This document shows, in pieces, positions 14,348 through 23,060 of a DNA stretch of 37,916 bases; the stretch's first letter is position 1; each line of letters opens with the position of its first letter. The DNA lies in the NCBI RefSeq assembly GCF_001518015.1, contig NZ_LPUY01000093.1:1-37916 (forward strand), read 5' to 3'. Both the position numbers and the translations under genes were made by a program. The notes under the pieces were generated by a model. That model ran no database searches and was not told the DNA's origin. It saw nothing but the letters and a program-made list of their open reading frames with translations. The DNA comes from Tritonibacter horizontis (lineage in GTDB: Bacteria; Pseudomonadota; Alphaproteobacteria; Rhodobacterales; Rhodobacteraceae).

Positions 14348-15619
14348 CTAGATCGAAAAAGTTGGTCCACGATCACGGTTTCTCGGAACGATTTGATGTT
14401 CGGCGTTTCGATGCGCTCGCAGCGTTTGTCCTATTGAACGAGCCAATATTTTGCGATCTTGCACCTGCTTATCCCGCAGTTTTTTGAACTGAACTTGAAG
14501 CGTTTGTCGCTCGCGCATCTGAGCGAGAACCAAATCGTCACGCTGACCTTGGTCACGTTTTGTGCAACGCATAGCCTCCGCTTGATTGCGCTTTTGCATC
14601 TTGCTGCTTTTGCCAGTCAATTTGTCGAACAAGCCGCGCAACCCCTTGTTTAGACGCTCTTGTCTGGCTTTGACTTCATCTTGCCAGCGTTCCTCTTGGC
14701 CGTCTTTGAGACGCTTGCGTTCAAGCCTATGCTGGCTCGTCATCGCGGTTTTCTGATCCATTAAAGGCTTTGCATCTTTTTTATGCTTGGCTTTGGTTTG
14801 TTCGATGAAGGCTTTGAGTTGTCCTGTCACTTTGGATCGAACATCAGCACGAACATCTGTCACGGAAGGAAGATCGTCAGTTGATCCAAGCTTAGCTTTA
14901 ACTGCCTTGGCCTTTTCACCGACCAACCGGGACAAAGAGTAAATCTCCCCATTCACGTCCACAGCCACAAAGCCGCGCCGATCTCCTTTCGCAATGAAAT
15001 ATCCTCGCTCCGCAAGGCCATTGCTAAACGATTTGAGTGTGTCTGACCGTTCCCATACTTCACGAAAGAACTGTTTGATCTCTCTTGGATCAACACCTTG
15101 ACGCTTGGCTTGCTGCCATTCGGCTAAGGTGAAGTTAAGGGGATTCTTGTTGCCGTAGGTTGCCAGTCCATCAGGCAGCACCCACCCATGATCCAAGTAC
15201 AGATCACGCGATAAATCTCTGAGTTTGGTTTTAAAGTGAGGAAGATTGATCGCTTTCATCTCATCTCCATTGATCCGCGACCATACCACATGGGCGTGTC
15301 TCCGGCCTTCCTTCTCGTGGACAATGATAGCACGCGGCTGACCGCTTAGTCCCAGCTTCTCTTCAGCACGATCTGCCGCGTCCAAGAAATCCTGCTCGGA
15401 TGCAACATGATCTTGGGGCGGATTGAGGCTTAAGGAAAACATGAACTGAGTGCATTGCGTCGCCTTTGATATGGCATAGGCCTCTAACAAAGCCCCATGA
15501 ATATTATCAGCAACAAAATCACGGATTTCCAATACCGTGACATGATCATTGTCGCGGTCATTCATTAGATGATCTGCCAGCGCCGAAGCACCAGCTCTTT
15601 GAGAGCCTTTGAGGATCAT
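14348..15619 (-). CDS. Relaxase, MobA/VirD2 type (MOBP-like)
   Basis: 423-residue DNA-nicking protein that starts conjugative transfer at oriT. The N-terminal relaxase domain (about 1-180) has the metal-binding histidine motif HEKEGRRHAH (His101, His108, His110) followed by VVWSRI and PHFKTKLRDLSRDLY, as in the MobA/VirD2 family (PF03432). The expected catalytic Tyr near the N-terminus is not obvious; Tyr48 in LEAYAI is the nearest. The C-terminal half is highly charged and coiled-coil-like with many Arg, Lys and Gln. It begins 3 bases after the MobC-like gene, in one minus-strand operon with 15623-16182. Confidence 0.87.
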   Translation of the reverse strand: MILKGSQRAGASALADHLMNDRDNDHVTVLEIRDFVADNIHGALLEAYAISKATQCTQFMFSLSLNPPQDHVASEQDFLDAADRAEEKLGLSGQPRAIIVHEKEGRRHAHVVWSRINGDEMKAINLPHFKTKLRDLSRDLYLDHGWVLPDGLATYGNKNPLNFTLAEWQQAKRQGVDPREIKQFFREVWERSDTLKSFSNGLAERGYFIAKGDRRGFVAVDVNGEIYSLSRLVGEKAKAVKAKLGSTDDLPSVTDVRADVRSKVTGQLKAFIEQTKAKHKKDAKPLMDQKTAMTSQHRLERKRLKDGQEERWQDEVKARQERLNKGLRGLFDKLTGKSSKMQKRNQAEAMRCTKRDQGQRDDLVLAQMRERQTLQVQFKKLRDKQVQDRKILARSIGQTLRAHRNAEHQIVPRNRDRGPTFSI

Positions 15620-15622
15620 GGT

Positions 15623-15973
15623 TTAACCCTTCAAAGCTTCCATCAAGGTAACGCGCATCCATGCGATATCCGCCAGAGCGGCCTGAATATCCGCAGCCAA
15701 CTCATCATCAACGTAGAGCGTGCCTTGATTGATAGCCTTGGCGATTTGATTGAGATTGTTTGCGTGGCGTGTCTGGCCAAATCGAGCCAGCACCTCCGCC
15801 AGAAGCTGTTGCTCCGCCACAGGCGGTTTGCGTCGCTTGCGGTAGGTCGGTGCCGCCGCATTGAAAACCACGGACTTGATATATGATGCCAACGGCATTG
15901 CCCCAGCTTTGGCTTCGAGCCGCTGACGTTCATCCTCGTTCAGGCGTAAGGAAAAAGGTGCAGGGCGGCTCAT
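15623..15973 (-). CDS. mobC: MobC-like relaxosome accessory protein
   Basis: 116 residues. The N-terminal ribbon-helix-helix-type segment SLRLNEDERQRLEAKAG-MPLASYIKSVVF binds DNA. The helical C-terminal part, with FGQTRHANNLNQIAKAINQGTL, is the MobC (PF05713) hallmark, where a LNQIAKAxN motif is conserved. It is thought to help the relaxase open oriT. It overlaps the upstream small gene by four bases (ATGA at 15970-15973) and is followed by the relaxase. Confidence 0.85.
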   Translation of the reverse strand: MSRPAPFSLRLNEDERQRLEAKAGAMPLASYIKSVVFNAAAPTYRKRRKPPVAEQQLLAEVLARFGQTRHANNLNQIAKAINQGTLYVDDELAADIQAALADIAWMRVTLMEALKG

Positions 15974-16182
15974 GGGCGCGGCCCTCGTAACTTGCTCGTC
16001 GCAATCGAAAGTCTTGATGTGGAATTTTCAAGAGAACGCAGCCTTTGAACCAGCTCAGGATCAGACCGCAGATAGCGCTCCCAATCCTCTAAATCTGATA
16101 GGAGTTCAGAGGGCTCAAAGTGTTCTAGGTTTTCATCCGCTAGTGCACCATTTGGATTTTGCCTCCGCCCCCCTCTAAACAC
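15970..16182 (-). CDS. Small hypothetical protein, first gene of mob operon
   Basis: 70 residues, basic N-terminus (FRGGRRQ) and an acidic helical middle (ENLEHFEPSELLSDLEDWERYL), no recognised family. The ATGA overlap with mobC argues that it is translated. The start is uncertain because no clear ribosome-binding site precedes the ATG at 16182. It may be a relaxosome accessory factor. Confidence 0.55.
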   Translation of the reverse strand: MFRGGRRQNPNGALADENLEHFEPSELLSDLEDWERYLRSDPELVQRLRSLENSTSRLSIATSKLRGPRP

Positions 16183-16332
16183 GCGAAAGAGCCGGATATT
16201 TCGGGAGTTCCATACCGTTTGTCAGCCGTCCTTTTTAATGGGACAGTTGCTGCCAGCCGTTTTGGCATGCACGATTTTTTCCGTTCCTGCGCCTCACCGC
16301 CAGTTCGGAGATGCCTTGGAGTGGCAGGCGGC

Positions 16333-16426
16333 CCCAGCGTATTGGTGAGGTGATGCTGGGTCAGGGAGCGGTCGAACACGTCCTTGTTGCCCACGGCAAC
16401 CGGCTACAGCGTCGATCCACGCTGTA
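16333..16426. repeat. Cluster of inverted repeats upstream of mob operon (possible oriT)
   Basis: Three inverted repeats lie close together: CCCAGC (16333-16338) with GCTGGG (16355-16360); GTTGCC-CAC-GGCAAC (16386-16400); and TACAGCGT-CGATCC-ACGCTGTA (16405-16426). The block lies between the mob operon and the sugar locus, in a 393-base gap (16183-16575) without a recognisable gene. Origins of transfer are often found here, but no known nic consensus was identified, so this is a candidate only. It may equally be decayed mobile DNA. Confidence 0.35.
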
Positions 16427-16535
16427 CTTGGAAACCCACGATTTGCCGGGCCCCGTCGGCCTGCAGTTTGGAGGGACAAACCCAACCTGCGAAAAGACGA
16501 TAGCGATCACTGCCTACAATCCTGATACACCATAT

Positions 16536-16559
16536 CGCCGCTCCGCAGACGGAACGGCG
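16536..16559 (-). terminator. Hairpin after the isomerase gene, probable terminator
   Basis: CGCCGCTCCG (16536-16545), loop CAGA, CGGAACGGCG (16550-16559). On the minus strand the one mismatch becomes a G-U pair, giving a 10 bp GC-rich stem 16 bases after the isomerase stop. It lacks a clear T-run, so termination may be weak. Confidence 0.45.
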
Positions 16560-16575
16560 ACGCATGTTCAGTCCC

Positions 16576-18156
16576 TCAAACGCCGCAAAGGGTTACGGAG
16601 AGGCCGAGGGTTTGGGCCAATGCTGCACGGGCGCGCAGGGCGCGGTCCGCGTCGGCTGCAGTGTTGGCGTAGACGACCTGAATGTGATTGGCCTTGTGGC
16701 GGCCCATCATCTGATCACGGCTGACGCCAGTCAATTGGGCGTTCATGATCGGCCATTCGGCATTGGTCCCTTCGGAGCGGCGGCTCTGTTCCGCCTCTGG
16801 CAGCTCGATTGCCTGACCTCGCCCGATGTCCATATGCAACGCGCCACCGGCTACGTAGATCCGGCTCCAAATGATCTCGCCCGGTTTGGCGTAACCCTTC
16901 AGCGTGCCGCCGCCGGAAGGAAAGAACATGGATGGCTGTCGCAGGCTTTCGGAGCCAGCCCAGCCGCCTTCATGATGAGCGGGCGGCGCCGCGCCGGAGA
17001 TCTCGAAAACCCAAATAAAACCATCTGTGGTCCCGCTTTCGTCCGGTCCGCCCCAGCGCAGATCATGCAGCGTGGTTTCGACCGGTTGACCGAGCGCGCG
17101 GTGCAGCCGGTTGATCAGTACCCCATCCAGCGCGGCGCATTCATCCACCTCGTTAAAATGCACGATTGCCTCGCCAGGCCGGATCTCACAACCATCGGCG
17201 CGGTAGACCGGCGGGCGCTCCACGTTGTTGAGCATCCCTTCCACCAAGTCAGACGCGGGCAGCAGATCCTTCAACCCTTGTTGATACTGGATGCCAATCG
17301 CCTCGCAGCCGAATTCATCGGCCATTCGTACCGCCGCCACATACATCCGGCACTGATCCAGCACCTGCGCCTCGGTCAGCTCTACCGCCGGATCTTGACC
17401 GAGGTGAAAGCGCATACCCTTCGCGCACATCCAGTCATAGACAGCTCTGGCCTCGCCTTCGGGGACCTGCAACGTGGCATGGTAAAGCGCAGATTGGCTT
17501 AACCGCTCCTTGTAGATACCCATCGGCATCAGCAGCTCGTCGGGGATAATCGCGTTGTACATCCCCATGCAGCCCTCGTCGAAAACCCCTAGGATCGCCT
17601 TGTTACGCTGCAGATCGGCGGCGATGTCCGCCACCAGTGCTGCATCCTCGCTGCCGCCCTCAAAGGGCCGTGTGTGACTATTGTCGTGGCGGATCTGCCC
17701 TGTTTGCAGCCATTCCGTCAGCCCCTTGAGGAAGAATTCGTCGTTGAAATCCTCGCTCCATAACGTCGCATAGCTCACACCAGCCTTGGTGAGCGATCCG
17801 TTGAGATTGAGCAACCCGACAAGTCCCGGCCATTGCCCCGACCAATTGGCGAGTGTCAGGATCGGGCCGCGGTGACTGACGAGCCCAGCCAGCACATGGT
17901 GGGAATATTGCCAGACGGCCTCCGCCACGATGAGTGGGGCCTCCGGGTCAAGTCCGGCAAACACATCCATCCCCTCGCGCTGGCTGGCAATGAAGCCGTG
18001 GCCTGCAGGCTTTACAGGGTGGCCCCGCACAAGTTCATGGCCCATCTCGGCCAAAACCTCTGCAAGCCGGGCTTCCATCGCCGCCTGCGCAGGCCAGCAC
18101 TGCAGATTGGCGCTTTCACGCAGATCGCCACTGGCGACAAGCAGGATCTTTGTCAT
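16576..18156 (-). CDS. L-fucose/L-arabinose isomerase family protein
   Basis: 526-residue cytoplasmic protein of the fucose/arabinose isomerase superfamily (aldose-ketose isomerases using Mn2+). Landmarks are an N-terminal Rossmann-like part ([15 protein letters not shown]), the [17 protein letters not shown] segment and [16 protein letters not shown], where an acidic residue near the metal is expected. The C-terminal domain contains [21 protein letters not shown] and [10 protein letters not shown]. It lies one base after the sugar-kinase gene, the order expected for a pathway of sugar isomerisation then ketose phosphorylation. The substrate is not certain; with a rhamnosidase in the same operon L-rhamnose or another 6-deoxy sugar is likely, although it is not a classical RhaA. 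Confidence 0.75.
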   Translation of the reverse strand: MTKILLVASGDLRESANLQCWPAQAAMEARLAEVLAEMGHELVRGHPVKPAGHGFIASQREGMDVFAGLDPEAPLIVAEAVWQYSHHVLAGLVSHRGPILTLANWSGQWPGLVGLLNLNGSLTKAGVSYATLWSEDFNDEFFLKGLTEWLQTGQIRHDNSHTRPFEGGSEDAALVADIAADLQRNKAILGVFDEGCMGMYNAIIPDELLMPMGIYKERLSQSALYHATLQVPEGEARAVYDWMCAKGMRFHLGQDPAVELTEAQVLDQCRMYVAAVRMADEFGCEAIGIQYQQGLKDLLPASDLVEGMLNNVERPPVYRADGCEIRPGEAIVHFNEVDECAALDGVLINRLHRALGQPVETTLHDLRWGGPDESGTTDGFIWVFEISGAAPPAHHEGGWAGSESLRQPSMFFPSGGGTLKGYAKPGEIIWSRIYVAGGALHMDIGRGQAIELPEAEQSRRSEGTNAEWPIMNAQLTGVSRDQMMGRHKANHIQVVYANTAADADRALRARAALAQTLGLSVTLCGV

Positions 18157-18157
18157 A

Positions 18158-19665
18158 TCAGCTCTCCATTATGTCCTTGTAGACCGCATGATCGGCCTGC
18201 ATTTGCCGCATCACCCGGTATTTCCTGTCGTGATAGGTCGCGATTGCGCCGCCGCGCGGGGTGATTTGCCGGTGGCTGCCCGACATCGCCGCCATGGCCG
18301 AGACCAAATCAGGCTGTGCACCTGCAGCGACCGCCCCGAGCATCGCCGCCCCCAAAAGCCCCGGTTCGCCCGCCTCGGCCACCAGAATACGGCAACCGGT
18401 GGCATCGGCGTGTTCGCGCAGATAGAGCGCGTTCTGCGCCAGCCCGCCGCTCACCACCAGCGTGTCAACCGGCGCGCCCTCAGCCGCCATCACCTCGAGG
18501 ATATGGCGGGTCCCATAGGCCAGAGCCTGCACCGTGGCGAGGTAATCCAAGGCCAGATCATCGCGCCCAGCAGCAAGGCTAAGCCCAGAGATCGCGCCCT
18601 TGCGCCAAGGCGCAGCCAGGGGCGACCGGTTCCCGTGAAAATCAGGCAGGACGTGACGCCCCGCCGTCAACGTCGCGGTCTCTGCTTTCATTTCAGCAAG
18701 ATGCGCTTCGATCAGCGCCGCCGGGCGGGTACCCTGTGACGCAACCTCCGCGATCAGATCCGGCCCAGCGCCATGGCGCGCGATCACCGCATCCATCAGC
18801 GCACCGGCTGCCGATTGTCCGCCCTCTAGCGCCCATAGACCGGGGAGCGCCGCGCCAAAGTACGGCCCCCAGACACCGGGCACGAAACAGGCCTCTGGCC
18901 TCAGTGCGATATGGCAGCTGGAAGTGCCGGCAATCAACGCCAGCCGACCGGCAAGCGCCTCGCCGCCGCGTTGCGTCTTTGTGCCCTTGGTCAGCCCGAG
19001 GCCGAGCGTGCCGAGGGCTCCCGCATAGGCATCGATCAGGCTCGCCCCCACCGGGACGCCGGGCGAAAGCCCCAGCTCGGCAGCCGCCATCACACTCAGT
19101 TCACCACAGGGGCTGCCCGGCGCCGCCAGCTGCGCGCCGATGGCGGCATGTCCGTCTGTCGTCAGATCCGAAAGACCGATCGCAGCGAGGAAATCATCGT
19201 CCCAGCCCTCGCCGGCCGCTCGCGTTTCAGCCAGCGTAGCTTGGGCAATTCCATCTCCGGCGAAATGCAGCCACCGACATGAGCCAGCGGCGTGCCGCCA
19301 ATGGCATTGATCGCCTCCGCATCATCGATAGCACGGTGATCCATCCAGAGGATCACATCCTGCCCCGGCATGTCGTCTGGATCCACACTTGCCGGCGCGC
19401 CATCCGCCCCACTGACCACCAGCGAGCAGGTAGCGTCAAACCCCAGCCCACCCACGGAGTCTGCCGACACTCCCGAAGCCGCAAGCGCCGCACGCACCGC
19501 CGCGCAAACCGCCGCCCAAATGGCGCCACTTTCCTGCTGTGCAAACCCCGTTGCCGGGCGGTGCGTCACCAGTGCAGCCGAACCAGCGCCGCACAACCGT
19601 CCGGAACCGTCGAAAACGCCCGCCCGTGCAGACCCCGTCCCAACATCGATACCGATAAAATGCAT
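18158..19665 (-). pseudogene. FGGY-family sugar kinase broken by internal deletion
   Basis: The N-terminal part (19665 down to about 19212) begins MHFIGIDVGTGSARAGVF, the phosphate-binding strand of FGGY kinases, and runs through ILWMDHRAIDDAEAIN and ISPEMELPKLRWLKRERPA. The C-terminal part, in another frame, starts with EGWDDDFLAAIGLSD near 19210 and continues through PVGASLIDAYAG and the ATPase segment LIAGTSSCHIAL to the stop at 18158. Intact relatives have about 40 residues between these points (a DLxDFLTWRATG..S.C...CKWTY region). That piece is absent and the frame shifts, so the gene looks inactivated by an out-of-frame deletion of roughly 120 bases. A sequencing error is unlikely because a whole segment is missing. 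The family phosphorylates ketoses such as ribulose or rhamnulose. Confidence 0.85.
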
Positions 19666-19677
19666 CGCCTTACTCCC

Positions 19678-22320
19678 TCAGGTGGCGTCTAGTTTCAGAA
19701 CATGCGGTCCAGCGTTCACGGCAAACGTCCGCCGTCCCTTCCAGTGCCAGCCCTCCGGCAATTGCACATCGCCCGAGGTGCCCGGCGGCAGATCGATTTC
19801 CCAGATCACCGTTTCTTCCTCAAAGCGCCAGGCGCTACGGATTGGTCCGCTGGCTGCGCGGTAACTGGCACGAAGCGGCGCAATCCGGCGATCAAAGACG
19901 GGCCGCAGCGACAGGCGACGATAACCCGGACCCAGTGCGCTCCAATCGATGCCTGCCAACCGTGCCCAGATCCATTCTCCGACAGCGCCATAGGCATAGT
20001 GGTTGAAGGAATTCATCGCCGTAGACTGAAACCCTTTGTCCGGCGTCCAGCCATCCCACCGTTCCCAGATCGTCGTGGCACCTTGCTGGATGGAAAACCC
20101 CCAGGACGGATAGCTTTCCTTCAGCAGAAGATCGACAGCGCGCTGCGGCGAAAGCCAGTCGCAGACAACTGGTGCAAGGTGGCGCACACCCAGAAAACCC
20201 GTCTGAAGATGGCCATCGGCTGCCGTGAACAGCGCGTCGAGCCGCGCCGCAGCTCGCGCAAGATGCTCTGGCGGCAACAAGCTAAAATCTAATGCCAGCA
20301 GATAGGCCGTCTGGGTATCACCGGAGAGCCTATCCCCCTGCCAGAACCGTGCAACAAAGCCTCGCCGCAAGCGACGGGCCAGGGCCAGCCAGGGCGCGGG
20401 ATCCTGACCCGCGACCGGTGCCAGCAGCGCCATGAGGTCGGCAAGATGAATCCAATAGGCGGTGGCAATCAGGGCGCGATCGGTATTGGGCCCGATTGAC
20501 AACCAATCACCGTAGTTGTTGTGCACGGCCTGGGTGCGGATACCATCGGGATTTTCGCGCGCGATGTAATCCATCCAGGCGCAAAGCGGTGCCCACATCC
20601 GGCGGATCAATCCGGCGTCACCGTAACGGAGCCAGTGATCGCGGCACAAGATCACCGGTGCGTCGCCCCAGGCCGGTGCGCCGGGTTGCGGGGTGAGCCG
20701 ATAGGGGTTGAGCGGCTTGGTCGGCGCGACATCGGGAAAAACGCCCGCTTCGGACTGACCATCGACCATATCCAGCAGCCATTTCTCGGTGAAGGCCGAG
20801 ATATCCATAAAATAGCCGGCCGTACGCCAGAACACCTGCGCATCCGCGGACCACCCATAGCGTTCATCGCGCTGAGGGCAATCGGTGGGCACCGATAGGA
20901 AATTGCTGCGTTGACTCCAGAAAATGTTTGAGATCAGTTTGTTAACAAGTTTGCTCCCGGTTTCAATCTCGCCTGAAATAGGCAGATCGCTCTGGATCGC
21001 CACGGCGGTGATCTCCAGCAGCTGCGCCTCGGGTGTGTTGCTGCGGTAGCCCACATATTGAAACCCGTGGAAAGTGAAGCGCGGGGTGAAGCGCTCCGGC
21101 CCCTTGCCTTTGCATATGTAGATATCTTCGCTCACGGCGTAGCGCAGATTGTCGGTATAGAGATTGCCATCGCCATCCAATCGTTCGGCGTGGCGCAGAT
21201 GGATCTTGGTCCCGCGCGGCGCATCCACCAGCAGGCTGACGTATCCGGCAAGGTTCTGGCCAAAATCGAAAATGCGTTCGCCGCTCTCGCCAATGCTTTC
21301 GTGCTGCGGCGCAAGCCTTGCGACCTCGCGCGCCATCGGTGCGCGGGCGGCATCCAATCGGGGCGCGCCGGGTTCGGGGACAAAGGCCTCTACAGGTTGC
21401 CAGTTTTCCTCAACAAACCCGGAGGCGCCCCAACCGGAAAGCTCCAGGCGGGCATCGTACATCTCCCCGGCAAGGAAATCGGAATAACAAATTGGCCCCT
21501 GTTTCGTTCGCCATTGCGCGTCGCTGACGATCCGCTCCACGTGGCCATCAGCATGCTCAATGTGCAACTGGCACAGGAAGGCCGGGCGCCCGCCGTAGTG
21601 GTTGCCCGCGCGACGCTGGTTGTGACCGATACGGCCACTGTACCAACCTTCGCCCAATAACGCCCCCAGTACGTTTTCACCGGCCTGCAAATGCTCCGTC
21701 ACATCGTAAGTTAGGTACTCCACACGCGTGTGATAATCGGTCCAGCCTGGCGCCATAACGTCATCGCCGATCCGCCGCCCGTTGACCGAAAATTCATAAA
21801 GCCCCAGGGCCGAGACATAGGCAAAGGCGCGTTTGGGGGGCGCGGCTAGCGCGAAGACGCGGCGCAAGTGATCTGCGGGTCGGGCCTGAAAACGGTTGTC
21901 GTAATGGGAATCCTGCGGCACCTCGCGCCCCGCTGGCAGCACGAAATAGCGGCCAATCCATTGGGCCTTCCAATCGGCCGGATCAAGACCAGTGAAGAAT
22001 TGTTCAATATCCGAGTGGTTCTCATGCCCGCTTTGATCGCGGAAACTCACACGCCAGAAAAACCGCGCTTCACGCGGCAGGGGCGTCCCATCGAGTTGCA
22101 CCTCGCCGGGGTTTCCGTTCTGCCAACCGCTATCCCAGGCTGTCTCCACCTCAAATGTCTCTGGCTTGTGGGCCAATTGCACCCGAAAGGAGACCGCCTC
22201 GCCCCGACCCTCGGCAGCCCAGCAGAAGGTCGGACGCAAATCATTGAGCCCTCGCGGGGCTGCCTGTAGCGCGCAGCGCAGATCCACCGGGCGAACCGGC
22301 TCAGACACGGCACATGTCAT
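19678..22320 (-). CDS. Alpha-L-rhamnosidase, GH78
   Basis: 880-residue inverting exo-glycosidase that releases terminal L-rhamnose. The start at 22320 is chosen because AGGA stands 9 bases before it; an ATG at 22347 would overlap the GntR gene. Domain order is an N-terminal fibronectin-like region, the beta-sandwich domains (DWKAQWIG, GLYEFSVNGRRIGDDVMAPGW, GNVLGALLGEGWYSGRIG-type), then the (alpha/alpha)6 barrel. The catalytic acid is Glu486 in DCPQRDERYGW and the proposed base Glu753 in TIWERWDGWTPD, followed by SFNHYAYGAVGEW, all family hallmarks. No signal peptide is present, so it acts in the cytoplasm on imported rhamnosides. It lies between the GntR and kinase genes in one operon. Confidence 0.93.
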   Translation of the reverse strand: MTCAVSEPVRPVDLRCALQAAPRGLNDLRPTFCWAAEGRGEAVSFRVQLAHKPETFEVETAWDSGWQNGNPGEVQLDGTPLPREARFFWRVSFRDQSGHENHSDIEQFFTGLDPADWKAQWIGRYFVLPAGREVPQDSHYDNRFQARPADHLRRVFALAAPPKRAFAYVSALGLYEFSVNGRRIGDDVMAPGWTDYHTRVEYLTYDVTEHLQAGENVLGALLGEGWYSGRIGHNQRRAGNHYGGRPAFLCQLHIEHADGHVERIVSDAQWRTKQGPICYSDFLAGEMYDARLELSGWGASGFVEENWQPVEAFVPEPGAPRLDAARAPMAREVARLAPQHESIGESGERIFDFGQNLAGYVSLLVDAPRGTKIHLRHAERLDGDGNLYTDNLRYAVSEDIYICKGKGPERFTPRFTFHGFQYVGYRSNTPEAQLLEITAVAIQSDLPISGEIETGSKLVNKLISNIFWSQRSNFLSVPTDCPQRDERYGWSADAQVFWRTAGYFMDISAFTEKWLLDMVDGQSEAGVFPDVAPTKPLNPYRLTPQPGAPAWGDAPVILCRDHWLRYGDAGLIRRMWAPLCAWMDYIARENPDGIRTQAVHNNYGDWLSIGPNTDRALIATAYWIHLADLMALLAPVAGQDPAPWLALARRLRRGFVARFWQGDRLSGDTQTAYLLALDFSLLPPEHLARAAARLDALFTAADGHLQTGFLGVRHLAPVVCDWLSPQRAVDLLLKESYPSWGFSIQQGATTIWERWDGWTPDKGFQSTAMNSFNHYAYGAVGEWIWARLAGIDWSALGPGYRRLSLRPVFDRRIAPLRASYRAASGPIRSAWRFEEETVIWEIDLPPGTSGDVQLPEGWHWKGRRTFAVNAGPHVLKLDAT

Positions 22321-22336
22321 CGATGCAAGTCCTGGC

Positions 22337-23014
22337 CTAGAGCTCAAGCGCGCGCTCGCGGGCGTTGGCGATATGGCGATCCATTGCCGCCGCGGCTTTC
22401 ACCGCATCTCGGGCCAGAAGGGCGTCGATCACTGCGATGTGATCGGCAAAGGCTGCCGGCAGGGTGACAGCCGTAAGGCGGATGCGGTCCAATTTGATCA
22501 GGCGGATCCTGATGGAATTGATGTCATAGGCGGATTTGATAAGTTCGTTGCCAGTGGATTTCACCAGCAGCATGTGGAAATTCGTATCGATCTCCTGCCC
22601 CCGTGCCAGCGCCGCATCAGACGGGGTCTCCCGCACTGACTCCACCAGATCACGGTGGAGGGCAAGCTGGGTCTGAAGGACGTCATCCGGCAAAGTCCGC
22701 AGGGCATGCAGCACCGCCTCCCGCTCAAGCGCGGCGCGCATCTGGAAGGCATCGCGGATCATCGGCAGGTCTATGGCGGGGATCTGGATGCCGCGCTGCG
22801 GCAGGACATGAATCAGTGCCTCGCTTTCCAGGCGCGGCAAAACTTCGCGCAGGGCGCCGATGGAAAGGCCTAACATGTCGACAAGATCACGCTGGCTCAC
22901 CAATTGACCTGGACGAAGGCGCCCTTCCAGAAGCGCCTTCTGGAATTCCTCATAGCCCGATTGGCGCACCCGCCCATCGTGCCGTCTACTGCTGTCTTCG
23001 CTCCGCTTCGCCAC
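22337..23014 (-). CDS. GntR-family regulator with FCD domain
   Basis: 225 residues from GTG at 23014, selected because AAGGAAGG precedes it at the right distance and because longer readings run into the upstream lyase gene. A winged helix (about 20-85: YEEFQKALLEGRLRPGQLVSQRDLVDMLGLSIGALREVLPRLESEALI) is followed by the all-helical FCD ligand-binding domain (about 90-220) with the metal-site pattern D..FH at IDTNFHMLL and a C-terminal DHIAVIDAL...A.....H motif. It probably represses locus 1 and is relieved by a sugar acid or sugar phosphate; the inverted repeat at 24025-24039 is a candidate operator. Confidence 0.88.
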   Translation of the reverse strand: MAKRSEDSSRRHDGRVRQSGYEEFQKALLEGRLRPGQLVSQRDLVDMLGLSIGALREVLPRLESEALIHVLPQRGIQIPAIDLPMIRDAFQMRAALEREAVLHALRTLPDDVLQTQLALHRDLVESVRETPSDAALARGQEIDTNFHMLLVKSTGNELIKSAYDINSIRIRLIKLDRIRLTAVTLPAAFADHIAVIDALLARDAVKAAAAMDRHIANARERALEL

Positions 23015-23060
23015 TTCGCCTTCCTTCCTTTTCTTGTCCAGGCCCGCGCCCACCTCAGGA

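Noticed and set aside
16311-17502. Two overlapping plus-strand frames at the end of the isomerase gene
   Set aside because: They run antisense into the isomerase and show no domain; the part in 16311-16575 was also read on both strands for transposase motifs without success.
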